Assembly (NCBI RefSeq): GCF_000243115.2
Contig: NZ_CP007035.1
Location: 4,154,001-4,218,000, forward strand
DNA length: 64,000 nt
Reading direction: 5' to 3'
DNA from: Niabella soli DSM 19437
GTDB taxonomy: Bacteria; Bacteroidota; Bacteroidia; Chitinophagales; Chitinophagaceae
Positions 15,601 to 23,410 of this stretch are shown here, piece after piece. How positions within the stretch are numbered: position 1 is the stretch's first letter; the number at the start of each line of letters is the position of its first letter. A program made the position numbers and the translations under genes. Below the pieces are notes generated by a model. It was not told where the DNA came from. It searched no databases and worked only from the letters and a program-made list of their open reading frames with translations.

Positions 15601-17161
15601 ATTGTTTAAAATAAGAGCTCAGGTGCTGCGGCTGATCGCTTAAAACAGCCAGCGGCGTATCAACACCCATGGCGCCGATCGGTTCTTTCCCGTGCAGGGC
15701 CATCGGTGCAATGATGTTCTCTATGTCTTCAGAAGTATAACCAAAAGCTTTCTGATAGCGAAAGATCTGATCTTCACTCAGGTCAGTGAACATCACCCGC
15801 GGCACGGGCAGTTCGTTCAAGCGGATCTTATATTTGTTCAGCCATTCGCCATAAGGTTTTTGTGAGCAGATATCTCTTTTCAGCTCTTCATCGCTAATGA
15901 TGCGCCCCTGTTCCATGTCCACTACAAACATTTTCCCTGGCTGCAGGCGTCCTTTTTCAATAACAATACTTTGGTCAACCGGCAGTGCGCCTGTTTCAGA
16001 AGCCATAATTACGCGACCATCATTGGTAACGCAATAACGCGAAGGCCTTAAACCGTTACGATCGAGGGTAGCGCCAATAATTTTTCCGTCCGTAAACGAA
16101 ATGGAAGCCGGGCCGTCCCAGGGTTCCATCAAACAGGCATGAAACTCATAGAATGCTTTTTTAACCGGGTCCATATCCTCATTGCCATCCCAAGCTTCGG
16201 GGATCAGCATCATCATTACATGTGGAAGGGAGCGGCCGGTAAGCGCCAGCAATTCGATCATATTGTCTAAACAGGCAGAATCGCTCTGGTCGTTGCTTAC
16301 GATCGGAACCAGCATATCCATTTCTTCTGGTGTGAACAAAGGCGATTCAAAGCCCTGTTCGCCGGCACGCAGCCAGTTCAGGTTTCCCTGTAAAGTATTG
16401 ATCTCACCGTTATGCGCGATAAAGCGGAAAGGCTGCGCCAATCTCCAGGATGGGAAAGTATTGGTAGCGAAACGGGAATGCACCAGTCCGAAAGCACTTA
16501 CGGTTCTGTTATCGGTAAGGTCCTTATAATAAGGGCGTACCTGCAAGCTGGTCAACTGTCCTTTATATATAAGGGTGCGGCAGGAAAGGGAATTGATATA
16601 AAAACCAATCGGGTCTTTTTTCACCGTATTGGTCGTCATATGCGTGGCATATTTACGCAATACAAATAATTTGCGTTCAAATTCCTCTGCTGTTTTTATT
16701 TTATCGGGCCTTTGAAGAAAAACCTGCTCAATATCGGGTTCCACCGCCAGCGCTGAAGAGCCGATCCCATCGGGGTTTACCGGTACATTCCTCCAGCGGA
16801 TCACTTTCATGCCCATTTTTTCCGCTGCGCGGGTGAAGATATCGCGGCACTCTTCCCGTTTTTTAATATCCTTGGGAAAGAAGATCATGCCCACCGCATA
16901 CTCTTCAATCGCAGGCAACGTAATGCCCAGTTGCAGGCACTCATCATAAAAAAGCTCATGGGGTATCTGAATCATAATACCCGCGCCATCACCTGTATTG
17001 GGCTCGTAGCCGCAGGCACCCCGGTGGTCCATATTCTCTAAAACAGTGAGCGCATCTGAAATGGTCTGGTGGTTTTTATTACCTTTAATATTGGCAACAA
17101 AACCAATGCCGCATGCATCACGTTCAAATGAAGGGTCGTATAATCCTTTTCTTTCTGTCAT
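12644..17161 (-). CDS. gltB: Glutamate synthase, large (alpha) subunit
   Basis: Makes two glutamates from glutamine and 2-oxoglutarate, the main ammonia-assimilation route with glutamine synthetase. The 1505 residues match the family. A 16-residue leader ends before Cys17 (CGIGFVANIKG), the N-terminal nucleophile of the glutaminase domain after processing. The central and FMN-binding synthase domain follows (SNTGEGGEDEARY, KPGEGGQLPG, with the 3Fe-4S cysteines in CHLNTCPVGVATQD), then the C-terminal beta-helix GXGXG domain. An in-frame start lies 15 codons upstream (17206), but MTERKGLYDPSFERDACG is the conserved beginning. Confidence 0.96.
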   Translation of the reverse strand: MTERKGLYDPSFERDACGIGFVANIKGNKNHQTISDALTVLENMDHRGACGYEPNTGDGAGIMIQIPHELFYDECLQLGITLPAIEEYAVGMIFFPKDIKKREECRDIFTRAAEKMGMKVIRWRNVPVNPDGIGSSALAVEPDIEQVFLQRPDKIKTAEEFERKLFVLRKYATHMTTNTVKKDPIGFYINSLSCRTLIYKGQLTSLQVRPYYKDLTDNRTVSAFGLVHSRFATNTFPSWRLAQPFRFIAHNGEINTLQGNLNWLRAGEQGFESPLFTPEEMDMLVPIVSNDQSDSACLDNMIELLALTGRSLPHVMMMLIPEAWDGNEDMDPVKKAFYEFHACLMEPWDGPASISFTDGKIIGATLDRNGLRPSRYCVTNDGRVIMASETGALPVDQSIVIEKGRLQPGKMFVVDMEQGRIISDEELKRDICSQKPYGEWLNKYKIRLNELPVPRVMFTDLSEDQIFRYQKAFGYTSEDIENIIAPMALHGKEPIGAMGVDTPLAVLSDQPQHLSSYFKQLFAQVTNPPIDPIRERMVMSLATFVGNNGSLLIEDEMDCHVVALKQPVLNNFELETLRSIDTGTFQAKTLQCYFRADGKPGSLEKGLDRICAYAEDAVNDGFEVLVLQDRAIDSQHAPIPSLLAIAAVHHHLIRRGLRGKVGLVVEAGDVWEVHHFACLLGFGATAINPYMAFSTIHNLKEAGKIKADIPLETLYKNYIKAISDGLLKVFSKMGISTLQSYQGAQIFEIIGINNAVVSKYFTGTTSRIEGMGLDELAREALAKHNFGFSQKPIPVDQLPTGGFYQWKRKGEAHLFNPQTIHLLQYSTKMNDYNIFKKYTKLVNDQTTKAITLRGLLDFKRSRKPISIDEVEPAEKIYKRFATGAMSFGSISWEAHTTLAIAMNRLGGKSNTGEGGEDEARYTRLENGDSMRSAIKQVASARFGVTSLYLTEADELQIKMAQGAKPGEGGQLPGDKVDDWIGKTRHATPGVGLISPPPHHDIYSIEDLAQLIFDLKNANRHARINVKLVSKAGVGTIAAGVTKAKADVVLIAGHDGGTGASPISSIRHAGLPWELGVAEAQQTLVKNKLRSRVVLQTDGQMRTGRDIVVAAMLGAEEWGVATAALIVEGCIMMRKCHLNTCPVGVATQDPELRKRFTGNPDHVVNFFKFLTEDLREVMAELGYRTVEEMIGQSNDLKVREGIDHWKYKNLDLSPILYREKEEENVGLFNAEEQDHGLKSVLDWKFLEAAKPAIEKGAAVKASFDIVNTDRAAGTILSHEITKKYRSEGLPEDTVHIKLKGTAGQSFAAFCNKGITLELEGDANDYFGKGLSGAKLIIYPDKNAGFVAEENSIIGNVAFYGATSGQGFIRGKAGERFAVRNSGATVVTEGVGDHGCEYMTGGRAIILGDTGRNFAAGMSGGIAYVYDASQKFAGNCNKEMVELDPVVENDDILFLQEFISKHYQYTKSPVAKFILDDFDNQLKNFIKVFPAEYKKIMLAKAAAAQLA

Positions 17162-17206
17162 GTTTTTTAAACAAACGGTTTTAATAAAATAAGTTTGGCT
17201 TTTCAA

Positions 17207-17528
17207 TACAGAGTGGGCAATCGAGCCATGTAAGTTAATAAAAAATCTGTTAATTTAGACATCCGCGCCTATTAATGAATGAAAAATTGAAAAACTTCAA
17301 AAATAAATGGCATTTTATTGATCATTTTAAATGATTGTAGCGCTTCTGTTGCTGCCCTGTTTACCCCCCGGGCAATATTGAAAATCATCGGATAAATGCA
17401 AAATTTGTGGGGTTTATTGGCTATTTTTAGTGCGAATTCGATAAGAATAATGACGAAGCCTGCTCAATGCACTATTAAAAAAAATAGTTCAGCGCAATTT
17501 GCAATACCTCAGGCATAAATTTCTACCT
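17207..17528. other. Divergent intergenic region gltB / unknown gene
   Basis: A 322-bp AT-rich spacer that must hold both promoters. The minus-strand TATTTTTG at 17298-17305 matches TAnnTTTG and could serve gltB, but without a good TTG partner. I see nothing else. Confidence 0.4.
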
Positions 17529-18026
17529 ATGAGTTTTTTTGATTTTCTAAACGGAGCTAATAATAACGGTAAAAAAGCAGCATATGATAAAGCGCCCGGA
17601 TCCTGGCAGGATACCAGTCTTGAAGCGGAAATGCGGACATTGGCACAGGAATTTTTGAAAAAATATACCGTTCCATACGGGGGGTTGGATTTTTCAACAG
17701 AAAGTCTGAAGGTGTTGGATCAATTGCTTGACGATGCCCGCGGGTTTTATGCCGAAATGAGTGGGGAGCAACAACGAAAAATTATTGAAGGCGCAGGGGC
17801 TTATATTTTTGAGGTGGCAAGAAAAAATGTGGGGGGTACGTATTATTGGTATCAAAAGCTGGATCAGCCGGTGCTGGTGACCGGTCAGCCTAAATTTGAA
17901 GCGGCCATATTAACATTTAAACAAGTGCGGCAACGCCTTGAAAACGGGAAAGATGATAGTATACCTGTTTATTTTGAAAGCTACCTGGAGGGGGTACGGC
18001 AACATCGTTCAGCGATTGTCATTTAG
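17529..18026 (+). CDS. Conserved-looking cytoplasmic protein of unknown function
   Basis: I do not recognise this 165-residue protein. It has no signal peptide and looks soluble and mostly helical, with a charged middle (EMSGEQQRKIIEGAGAYIFEVARKN, about 77-101) and an aromatic stretch GGTYYWYQKL. The ATG at 17529 (MSFFDFLNG) is chosen over one ten codons upstream because the extra part is AT-rich leader. The MSFFDFL start resembles small proteins whose N-terminal helix packs onto membranes or partners, but this is only an impression. It is 12 bp ahead of the rhamnosidase and likely co-transcribed. Confidence 0.75.
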   Translation: MSFFDFLNGANNNGKKAAYDKAPGSWQDTSLEAEMRTLAQEFLKKYTVPYGGLDFSTESLKVLDQLLDDARGFYAEMSGEQQRKIIEGAGAYIFEVARKNVGGTYYWYQKLDQPVLVTGQPKFEAAILTFKQVRQRLENGKDDSIPVYFESYLEGVRQHRSAIVI

Positions 18027-18038
18027 TATTTTAAATCA

Positions 18039-20771
18039 GTGAAAATAAGGACGCGTTTTTTTTATACGATTGTTTTGCTGTGCGCTTTTTCATTGCTGCA
18101 GGCACAGGAAATTAAACTAACAAAACTTACCTGCGAGTATGCTGAAACCCCTATGGGTATTGATATTTCCCGGCCGAGGTTGGGCTGGCAATCAATATCA
18201 GAAGGTAAAAATAAAACACAGTCGGCCTATGAGATTATGGCGAGCGACCGGCAGGGGATGATTGAAAAAGGACGGGGAACGATATGGAGCACCGGCAAGG
18301 TGCAAAGTGATAACAGCATTTGTATAATATTTAATGGCGCCGCGCTAAAATCGTTTACAAAATATTACTGGAAGGTACGAGTGTATGATGAAAAAGGCAA
18401 ACCTTCTGCCTGGAGCAGTTCCTGGTTTGAAACGGCTATGCTGGCTCCGGCAGACTGGCAGGCCCGCTGGATCACTGACGGGAAGCGGATCCCCGAGCGC
18501 GATGAAGATTTTTACAAGGACGACCCGATGCCGGTATTCAGGAAACAGATCCTTGTCAAAAAAGCAATCCGTTCTGCACGTTTATATATCGCCGGCGCGG
18601 GTTATTTTGAGGCCTATCTGAATGGGGAAAAAATCGGAACAGACCAATTGGCTCCTGCATGGACTAATTTTGACAAGCGGGTTTTGTACCGGACCTATGA
18701 TATTACCAATCAGCTAAGACGCGGGGAAAATACCGGAGCTTTATTGCTGGGAAACGGCTGGTACAACCCCCTGCCCCTGCGCTTTTGGGGAAGATACAAC
18801 CTGAGAGATGTGTTGGCGACCGGGCGCCCAACGGTAAAAGCAGAATACCGGATAACTTATACTGATGGCAGTACGGAAACGGTAATAACGGATGCGTCCT
18901 GGAAATGGACCTCAGGTCCCGTGGTGCGGAATAATGTTTACCTGGGCGAAACGTTTGATAATAACCGCGGGATGACCGGCGCCTCCTTACCCGATGTGGG
19001 TAATAATGCAATAGTGGTTACTGGCCCAAAAGGCAGATTGGAAGCGGATCTGCAACCTCCTATACGCGTGAAAAGGGTCGCCAAACCCATTGCGGTAAGA
19101 GCGGTTGGGAACGGTAAATATGTGGCCGATATGGGTGAAAATTTTGCCGGTGTTGCGCAAATACACGTGAAGGCTCCTAAGGGATCCAGGATAACCCTTC
19201 GTTACGGCGAGGATATTAATAAAGACGGGACCGTGAATGGAATGACGGCCGTAGCGGGTCAGATCAAACATGGCAATGGCGGACCCGGCGCGCCGGAGAT
19301 TGCCTTCCAGGAAGATCATTTTATTGCGGCGGGCAGTGGTATTGAAAGCTGGCATCCGCGCTTTACCTTTCATGTGTTCCGTTATGTGGAAATAACCGGC
19401 TGGCCCGGGGTGCCAACAACTGCCGATATTGAGGGGCTGCAAATGAACGCAGACGTTCCGGTTGCCGGTCAGTTTATTTGTTCAAATCCGTTGCTGAACA
19501 AGATTCAGGATAATGTGTTGCGTACTTTCAAAAGCAACCTGTTCAGTGTGCAGTCCGATTGTGCTGGTCGTGAAAAATTTGGTTATGGCGGTGACCTTTT
19601 TTGTACGCTGGAATCCTTCAGCTATAATTTCGGTATGCATAATTTTTACCGGAAATCCTTGCAGGATTTTGCCGATGATCAGCGACCGTTGGGCGGTATT
19701 ACAGAAACCGCGCCTTTTGTAGGATTATATGATAAAGGACCGGGGGATCAGTCTGGCCCGCTGGGCTGGCAATTGGGCTATCCCTATCTTATAAAAAAAC
19801 TATATGAGTTTTATGGGGACAAGGAAGTTATTGAAAGATATTATCCCTCCCTTACCCGGCAGATCCGTTTTTTGATAGACAGCGCGAAAGATAATTTGTA
19901 TTACCATGATATTAGCGATCATGAGTCGTTGGATGAAAAACCGGAAGCGTTAACGGCATCGCTGTTTTATTATCATCATATGCAACTGATAAAAGAATTT
20001 GCCGGATTGCTGGATAAAAAAGAAGATGCGGCCCGGTATGCGGCACTGGAAGAAAAAATAAAAGCAGCGATCGTAAAGAAATTTTATAAGGGTAATGGTG
20101 TGTTTGACAATAATACAGAATCGGCCCAGTTGTTTTCGCTATGGTATGCATTGCCGGATGAGAAAGAAAAGCGATTGACAACGCAACAATTGATAAATGC
20201 TTTTTCCAAAAAAAACAATCATGTATCCACCGGGATCTTTAGCACCAAAATGTTATTTGATGTGCTGCGTAATATGGATAAAAATGAACTGGCATATACT
20301 ATCGCCAATCAGCAGGACTTCCCCGGCTGGGGTTATATGGTGGAAAAGGGCGCCACCACTATTTGGGAAACCTGGAAATATTCAGATAATACCTATTCCC
20401 AGAATCACCCGATGTTCGGGTCTGTAACGGAATGGTTTTATCGTTCGCTGTTAGGCATTAACAGCACGGCGCCAGGCTTCAAAGCTTTTAGGATCCAACC
20501 CCAGCCTGTCAGATCCCTTCAGTTTGCAAAAGGCTATTATGAAACACCCTATGGAAAAATAGGCAGTAACTGGCAATGGAAAAATAATTTGTTTACTCTA
20601 ACAGTAACGGTGCCAGTGAATACAACCGCTGTAATATGGATGCCCTCAGACGATGCGGGCATTTTGGTAAATGGGAAACGGGGAAAAGATAATCCGGGAA
20701 CCAGCAGACATTATAAGAAGTACACGGTGGGATCCGGTAGTTATACCTTCTCGAGTAGCCTACATAAATAA
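18039..20771 (+). CDS. Alpha-L-rhamnosidase, GH78 family
   Basis: Exported enzyme that releases terminal L-rhamnose from glycosides or plant-type polysaccharides by inversion. The 910 residues begin with a GTG start and a signal peptide (to LLQAQ, about 22). Then come an N-terminal fibronectin-like domain (about 25-140, SRPRLGWQS), the carbohydrate-binding N domain (about 150-330, ARLYIAGAGYFEAYLNGEKIG), and the (alpha/alpha)6 barrel (about 480-800). Family signatures are QSDCAGREKFGYGGDLF, which replaces the usual DCPxRDERxGWxGD, and KGATTIWETW. A beta-sandwich C-domain closes it. The acidic catalytic residues in these motifs are retained. Confidence 0.93.
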   Translation: MKIRTRFFYTIVLLCAFSLLQAQEIKLTKLTCEYAETPMGIDISRPRLGWQSISEGKNKTQSAYEIMASDRQGMIEKGRGTIWSTGKVQSDNSICIIFNGAALKSFTKYYWKVRVYDEKGKPSAWSSSWFETAMLAPADWQARWITDGKRIPERDEDFYKDDPMPVFRKQILVKKAIRSARLYIAGAGYFEAYLNGEKIGTDQLAPAWTNFDKRVLYRTYDITNQLRRGENTGALLLGNGWYNPLPLRFWGRYNLRDVLATGRPTVKAEYRITYTDGSTETVITDASWKWTSGPVVRNNVYLGETFDNNRGMTGASLPDVGNNAIVVTGPKGRLEADLQPPIRVKRVAKPIAVRAVGNGKYVADMGENFAGVAQIHVKAPKGSRITLRYGEDINKDGTVNGMTAVAGQIKHGNGGPGAPEIAFQEDHFIAAGSGIESWHPRFTFHVFRYVEITGWPGVPTTADIEGLQMNADVPVAGQFICSNPLLNKIQDNVLRTFKSNLFSVQSDCAGREKFGYGGDLFCTLESFSYNFGMHNFYRKSLQDFADDQRPLGGITETAPFVGLYDKGPGDQSGPLGWQLGYPYLIKKLYEFYGDKEVIERYYPSLTRQIRFLIDSAKDNLYYHDISDHESLDEKPEALTASLFYYHHMQLIKEFAGLLDKKEDAARYAALEEKIKAAIVKKFYKGNGVFDNNTESAQLFSLWYALPDEKEKRLTTQQLINAFSKKNNHVSTGIFSTKMLFDVLRNMDKNELAYTIANQQDFPGWGYMVEKGATTIWETWKYSDNTYSQNHPMFGSVTEWFYRSLLGINSTAPGFKAFRIQPQPVRSLQFAKGYYETPYGKIGSNWQWKNNLFTLTVTVPVNTTAVIWMPSDDAGILVNGKRGKDNPGTSRHYKKYTVGSGSYTFSSSLHK

Positions 20772-20804
20772 TTTTTAAATAATTGGCCGTATCTTGAGCA
20801 GCCT

Positions 20805-21317
20805 ATGCAGGGTAAGACCATCATTATAATGGGCGTTTCGGGTAGCGGTAAATCTACCATTGGGCAGGCGTTGGCCGATGTGCGCGGTTATAGGTTTATG
20901 GATGGGGATGATTTGCATCCGCCAGCAAATATAAAAAAAATGCATGCCGGTATCCCTTTAGCAGATGAAGATCGCTGGGGTTGGCTACATAATATTGCAT
21001 CCAGGGCATCGGAACTAAACGCGCATAACATAACTGCAGTTATTGCCTGTTCTGCACTAAAAGAAAGTTACCGAAATGTATTGCGCCAGGGGATAAATGA
21101 TCTTTTATTTTTTTATTTGAAAGGCTCTTTTGAACAGATACACAAATTTCTTGAGTCAAGAAGCATGCATTTTATGCCCATTGATTTATTGAAAAGCCAG
21201 TTTGATAGTCTGCAGGAGCCTGCGGCTGATGAGCGGGATTGTATTACCATTCCGGTTACTTCGCCTGAACAGGAATTAAAGGAAATGCAACGGAGTCTTG
21301 ATCTCAGCGGTTTTTAA
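20805..21317 (+). CDS. gntK: Gluconokinase
   Basis: Phosphorylates D-gluconate with ATP to 6-phosphogluconate, feeding the pentose phosphate or Entner-Doudoroff route. The 170 residues match the short thermoresistant-type gluconokinases. P-loop GVSGSGKST is at 10-18, followed by the family motif FMDGDDLHPPANIKKMHAGIPLAD(E)DR (about 31-56) and ACSALKESYR (about 81-90). It lies 33 bp downstream of the rhamnosidase in the same direction. The link to rhamnose metabolism is unclear and may be only positional. Confidence 0.92.
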   Translation: MQGKTIIIMGVSGSGKSTIGQALADVRGYRFMDGDDLHPPANIKKMHAGIPLADEDRWGWLHNIASRASELNAHNITAVIACSALKESYRNVLRQGINDLLFFYLKGSFEQIHKFLESRSMHFMPIDLLKSQFDSLQEPAADERDCITIPVTSPEQELKEMQRSLDLSGF

Positions 21318-21347
21318 GCAGCAAGATAAAAAGGTGCTGTAGTGTTG

Positions 21348-21497
21348 TCAGAATGACATATTTTCAATAGCACAACCGATCAAAAATCCCAATCCACATC
21401 CAACAATAATATATACAATAAGAAGAATGATCTCCTCAGTATTTGATCGGGTTAGTTTAAAGGGGTTAAGCATCTTTGCTTTTGGAAAAAACGACAT
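21348..21497 (-). CDS. Small single-span membrane protein (49 aa)
   Basis: A short frame with one strong transmembrane helix. The protein starts MSFFPKAKMLNPFKLTR, a basic amphipathic N-terminus, and continues into the hydrophobic IILLIVYIIVGCGLGFLIG (about 23-41), ending CAIENMSF. Positive charges before the helix predict the N-terminus inside. I do not recognise the family and see no strong ribosome site. The reading frame and clear topology support a real gene, but conservation is untested. Confidence 0.5.
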   Translation of the reverse strand: MSFFPKAKMLNPFKLTRSNTEEIILLIVYIIVGCGLGFLIGCAIENMSF

Positions 21498-21613
21498 TGC
21501 GGTTTAAAGTTTAGCCGGCGCAAAGATAATAAACGGAAAATTATTGACGGCAATTATTTGGCTTAGTTACACACATACGGGAAAAATAATATTGAACAAA
21601 CGTAAGCGAGTGT

Positions 21614-22972
21614 TTATTTTTTTGATGCCGGTTTTACTACAACCGGCAGGCTTTCGTTGCCCTCTGTATTAACTGCCTGCACTGCAAAAAAATAATTGTC
21701 TTTTGAGTAAGGAACGGTAATCGATTTGTTTTTGGTGAAAAATTTCTTTTGCCAAACCGGGCTGCTGGTTTCGCGCATCAGTAAATAAAAACCGGAGCTG
21801 CTGCCCGTCGCCGGATCATCCCATTGCAGGGTAGTGGAATTTTCCAGGCCTTTCATTATATACCCGGGTTGTTGCGGTTTTGCCGGGGCCCTGGCAAGAT
21901 TGGCCAGTGTGGCCAGGTTCAGGGCTGTGTTCTTTCTAAGGTATTCAAAGTCCATAAATTCAGGAAGATCACCATACTGGATCCCGTTTTGGGTACGGAT
22001 ATCCTGGTGCTGATGTGTGAAATTCTCATTCATTTCAGTGATGCGTACCGCGGTATATCCTTTCTCTACAAAAGGACTATGATCGCCGCCCCTCAAAAAC
22101 CGGTCATTCCTGTAAATTAATTTTACGGTCATATTATCAACATACCGTTCGCCCACTTCTTTAAAGTATCGTGCCAGTTGCCGGGCGGCGCCGTCATTTT
22201 CCAATCCGTAGGATCTGATCTCCCTGGCAGTTGCAGCCGACAGGGTTGCCGGAATGCCTTCGCTGAAAACCCGCACTTCAGTATTGTTGATAGTATTGGT
22301 TTCATTGCTGTTATTGCTGCCAATAATATCATTGTTCAGCAGCGCCTCCAACGGCCAGTTTTGCGTTGCTACTTTACCGGCCATAAATGTAGCGCCCAGC
22401 AGTCCCTGCTCTTCGCCGGAAGTAACCACAAAAATAATGGTGGCAGGAAAAGCCTCCCGGCTCATGACACGGGCGCATTCCATAATGGCTGCCACGCCAC
22501 TTCCATCATCGTTTGCTCCGGGCGCAACCCCCACGGCGTCCATCACATCAGTGCGGCGGCTGTCTAAATGAGCGGTCATCATAAAGATGCGTTTATCTTT
22601 TGGTGCAGTTCCTTTTAATACCGCTACAACATTGCCCAGGGTAAGGGACTTGTTTACCCGTTTGCCGTCCGGCTGGTACGTGATGGTATCCAGATAGGCT
22701 GATAACCGCCCGCCGGAATTTTTTGCGAACTGCTGCAATTGGTCAAGCACCCATTTTTGAGCTGCCCCGATGCCTTCTTTGGAATTGTTCCGGACACTTA
22801 GGGTATGCCTTGTTTTAAATCTGATCAGCGAATGAACATAGCCCTTTAAAGAGTCCGAAGAAACGGCGGCCACCATCTTTTCAATGACGGGGTCTTTACG
22901 GATGATCGTTTGGGCGCAGGCAATAGTACCCGTAAAAACAAGGATTGACAGGAGGACAAAACCGCTTTTCAT
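21614..22972 (-). CDS. Secreted M28-family zinc aminopeptidase
   Basis: Co-catalytic zinc peptidase that removes N-terminal residues from peptides outside the cytoplasm. The 452 residues include a signal peptide (1-20, IACAQ), an N-terminal helical part, and the M28 domain (about 110-340). Metal and catalytic residues are visible: MMTAHLDS (His, Asp), GANDDGSG (bridging Asp), TSGEEQGLLG (Glu-Glu), NNDIIG (Asp), and a late His in GGDHSPF. The last 90 residues look like a fibronectin type III domain (TTLQWDDPATG ... YFFAVQAVNTEGNES). It is a single-gene unit facing the other way from the SusC gene. Confidence 0.92.
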   Translation of the reverse strand: MKSGFVLLSILVFTGTIACAQTIIRKDPVIEKMVAAVSSDSLKGYVHSLIRFKTRHTLSVRNNSKEGIGAAQKWVLDQLQQFAKNSGGRLSAYLDTITYQPDGKRVNKSLTLGNVVAVLKGTAPKDKRIFMMTAHLDSRRTDVMDAVGVAPGANDDGSGVAAIMECARVMSREAFPATIIFVVTSGEEQGLLGATFMAGKVATQNWPLEALLNNDIIGSNNSNETNTINNTEVRVFSEGIPATLSAATAREIRSYGLENDGAARQLARYFKEVGERYVDNMTVKLIYRNDRFLRGGDHSPFVEKGYTAVRITEMNENFTHQHQDIRTQNGIQYGDLPEFMDFEYLRKNTALNLATLANLARAPAKPQQPGYIMKGLENSTTLQWDDPATGSSSGFYLLMRETSSPVWQKKFFTKNKSITVPYSKDNYFFAVQAVNTEGNESLPVVVKPASKK

Positions 22973-23410
22973 TTCTATGTTTTTAGTATGCTTTGATCTT
23001 CATGCAGCTTGGAGTAATCAAAAATAGCGAAAAGCCGGTTGCAATAATGGGGGATTTAGATTCAGATGAATACAGGGCAGACTGCTTCCAGCATTTATCA
23101 ACCCGGCAATTATTTGAGACAAAATGAGGAAAAATCGAGACAAAATGGCGTTTTATTTTTTGAAAACTGATTTAATATTGTTTTAACAAATAGCGATTAG
23201 AATAGTGACGATTGTATTTGCAGCTTCAAATAAATTTTAGGGATAGCAGATCCACGCCTTTAAATCAGGATTAGCAGACGCGCACAGAAGGCCATAAACG
23301 AACCTTACAGGTTTGCCGGCAGGGGTATGTGTTCTTACAAGTGAATTGCCGGAGAGGCCGCGTTTTCCCGGAACAGGAAAATAACAATTTCAATTTTTAA
23401 ATGCCTGAAT
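22973..23410. other. Divergent intergenic region before first SusC
   Basis: A 438-bp spacer. I find no exact TTG-N19-21-TAnnTTTG promoter; the nearest is TGTATTTG at 23213-23220 with an over-long spacer. No repeat or RNA structure stands out. Confidence 0.4.
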
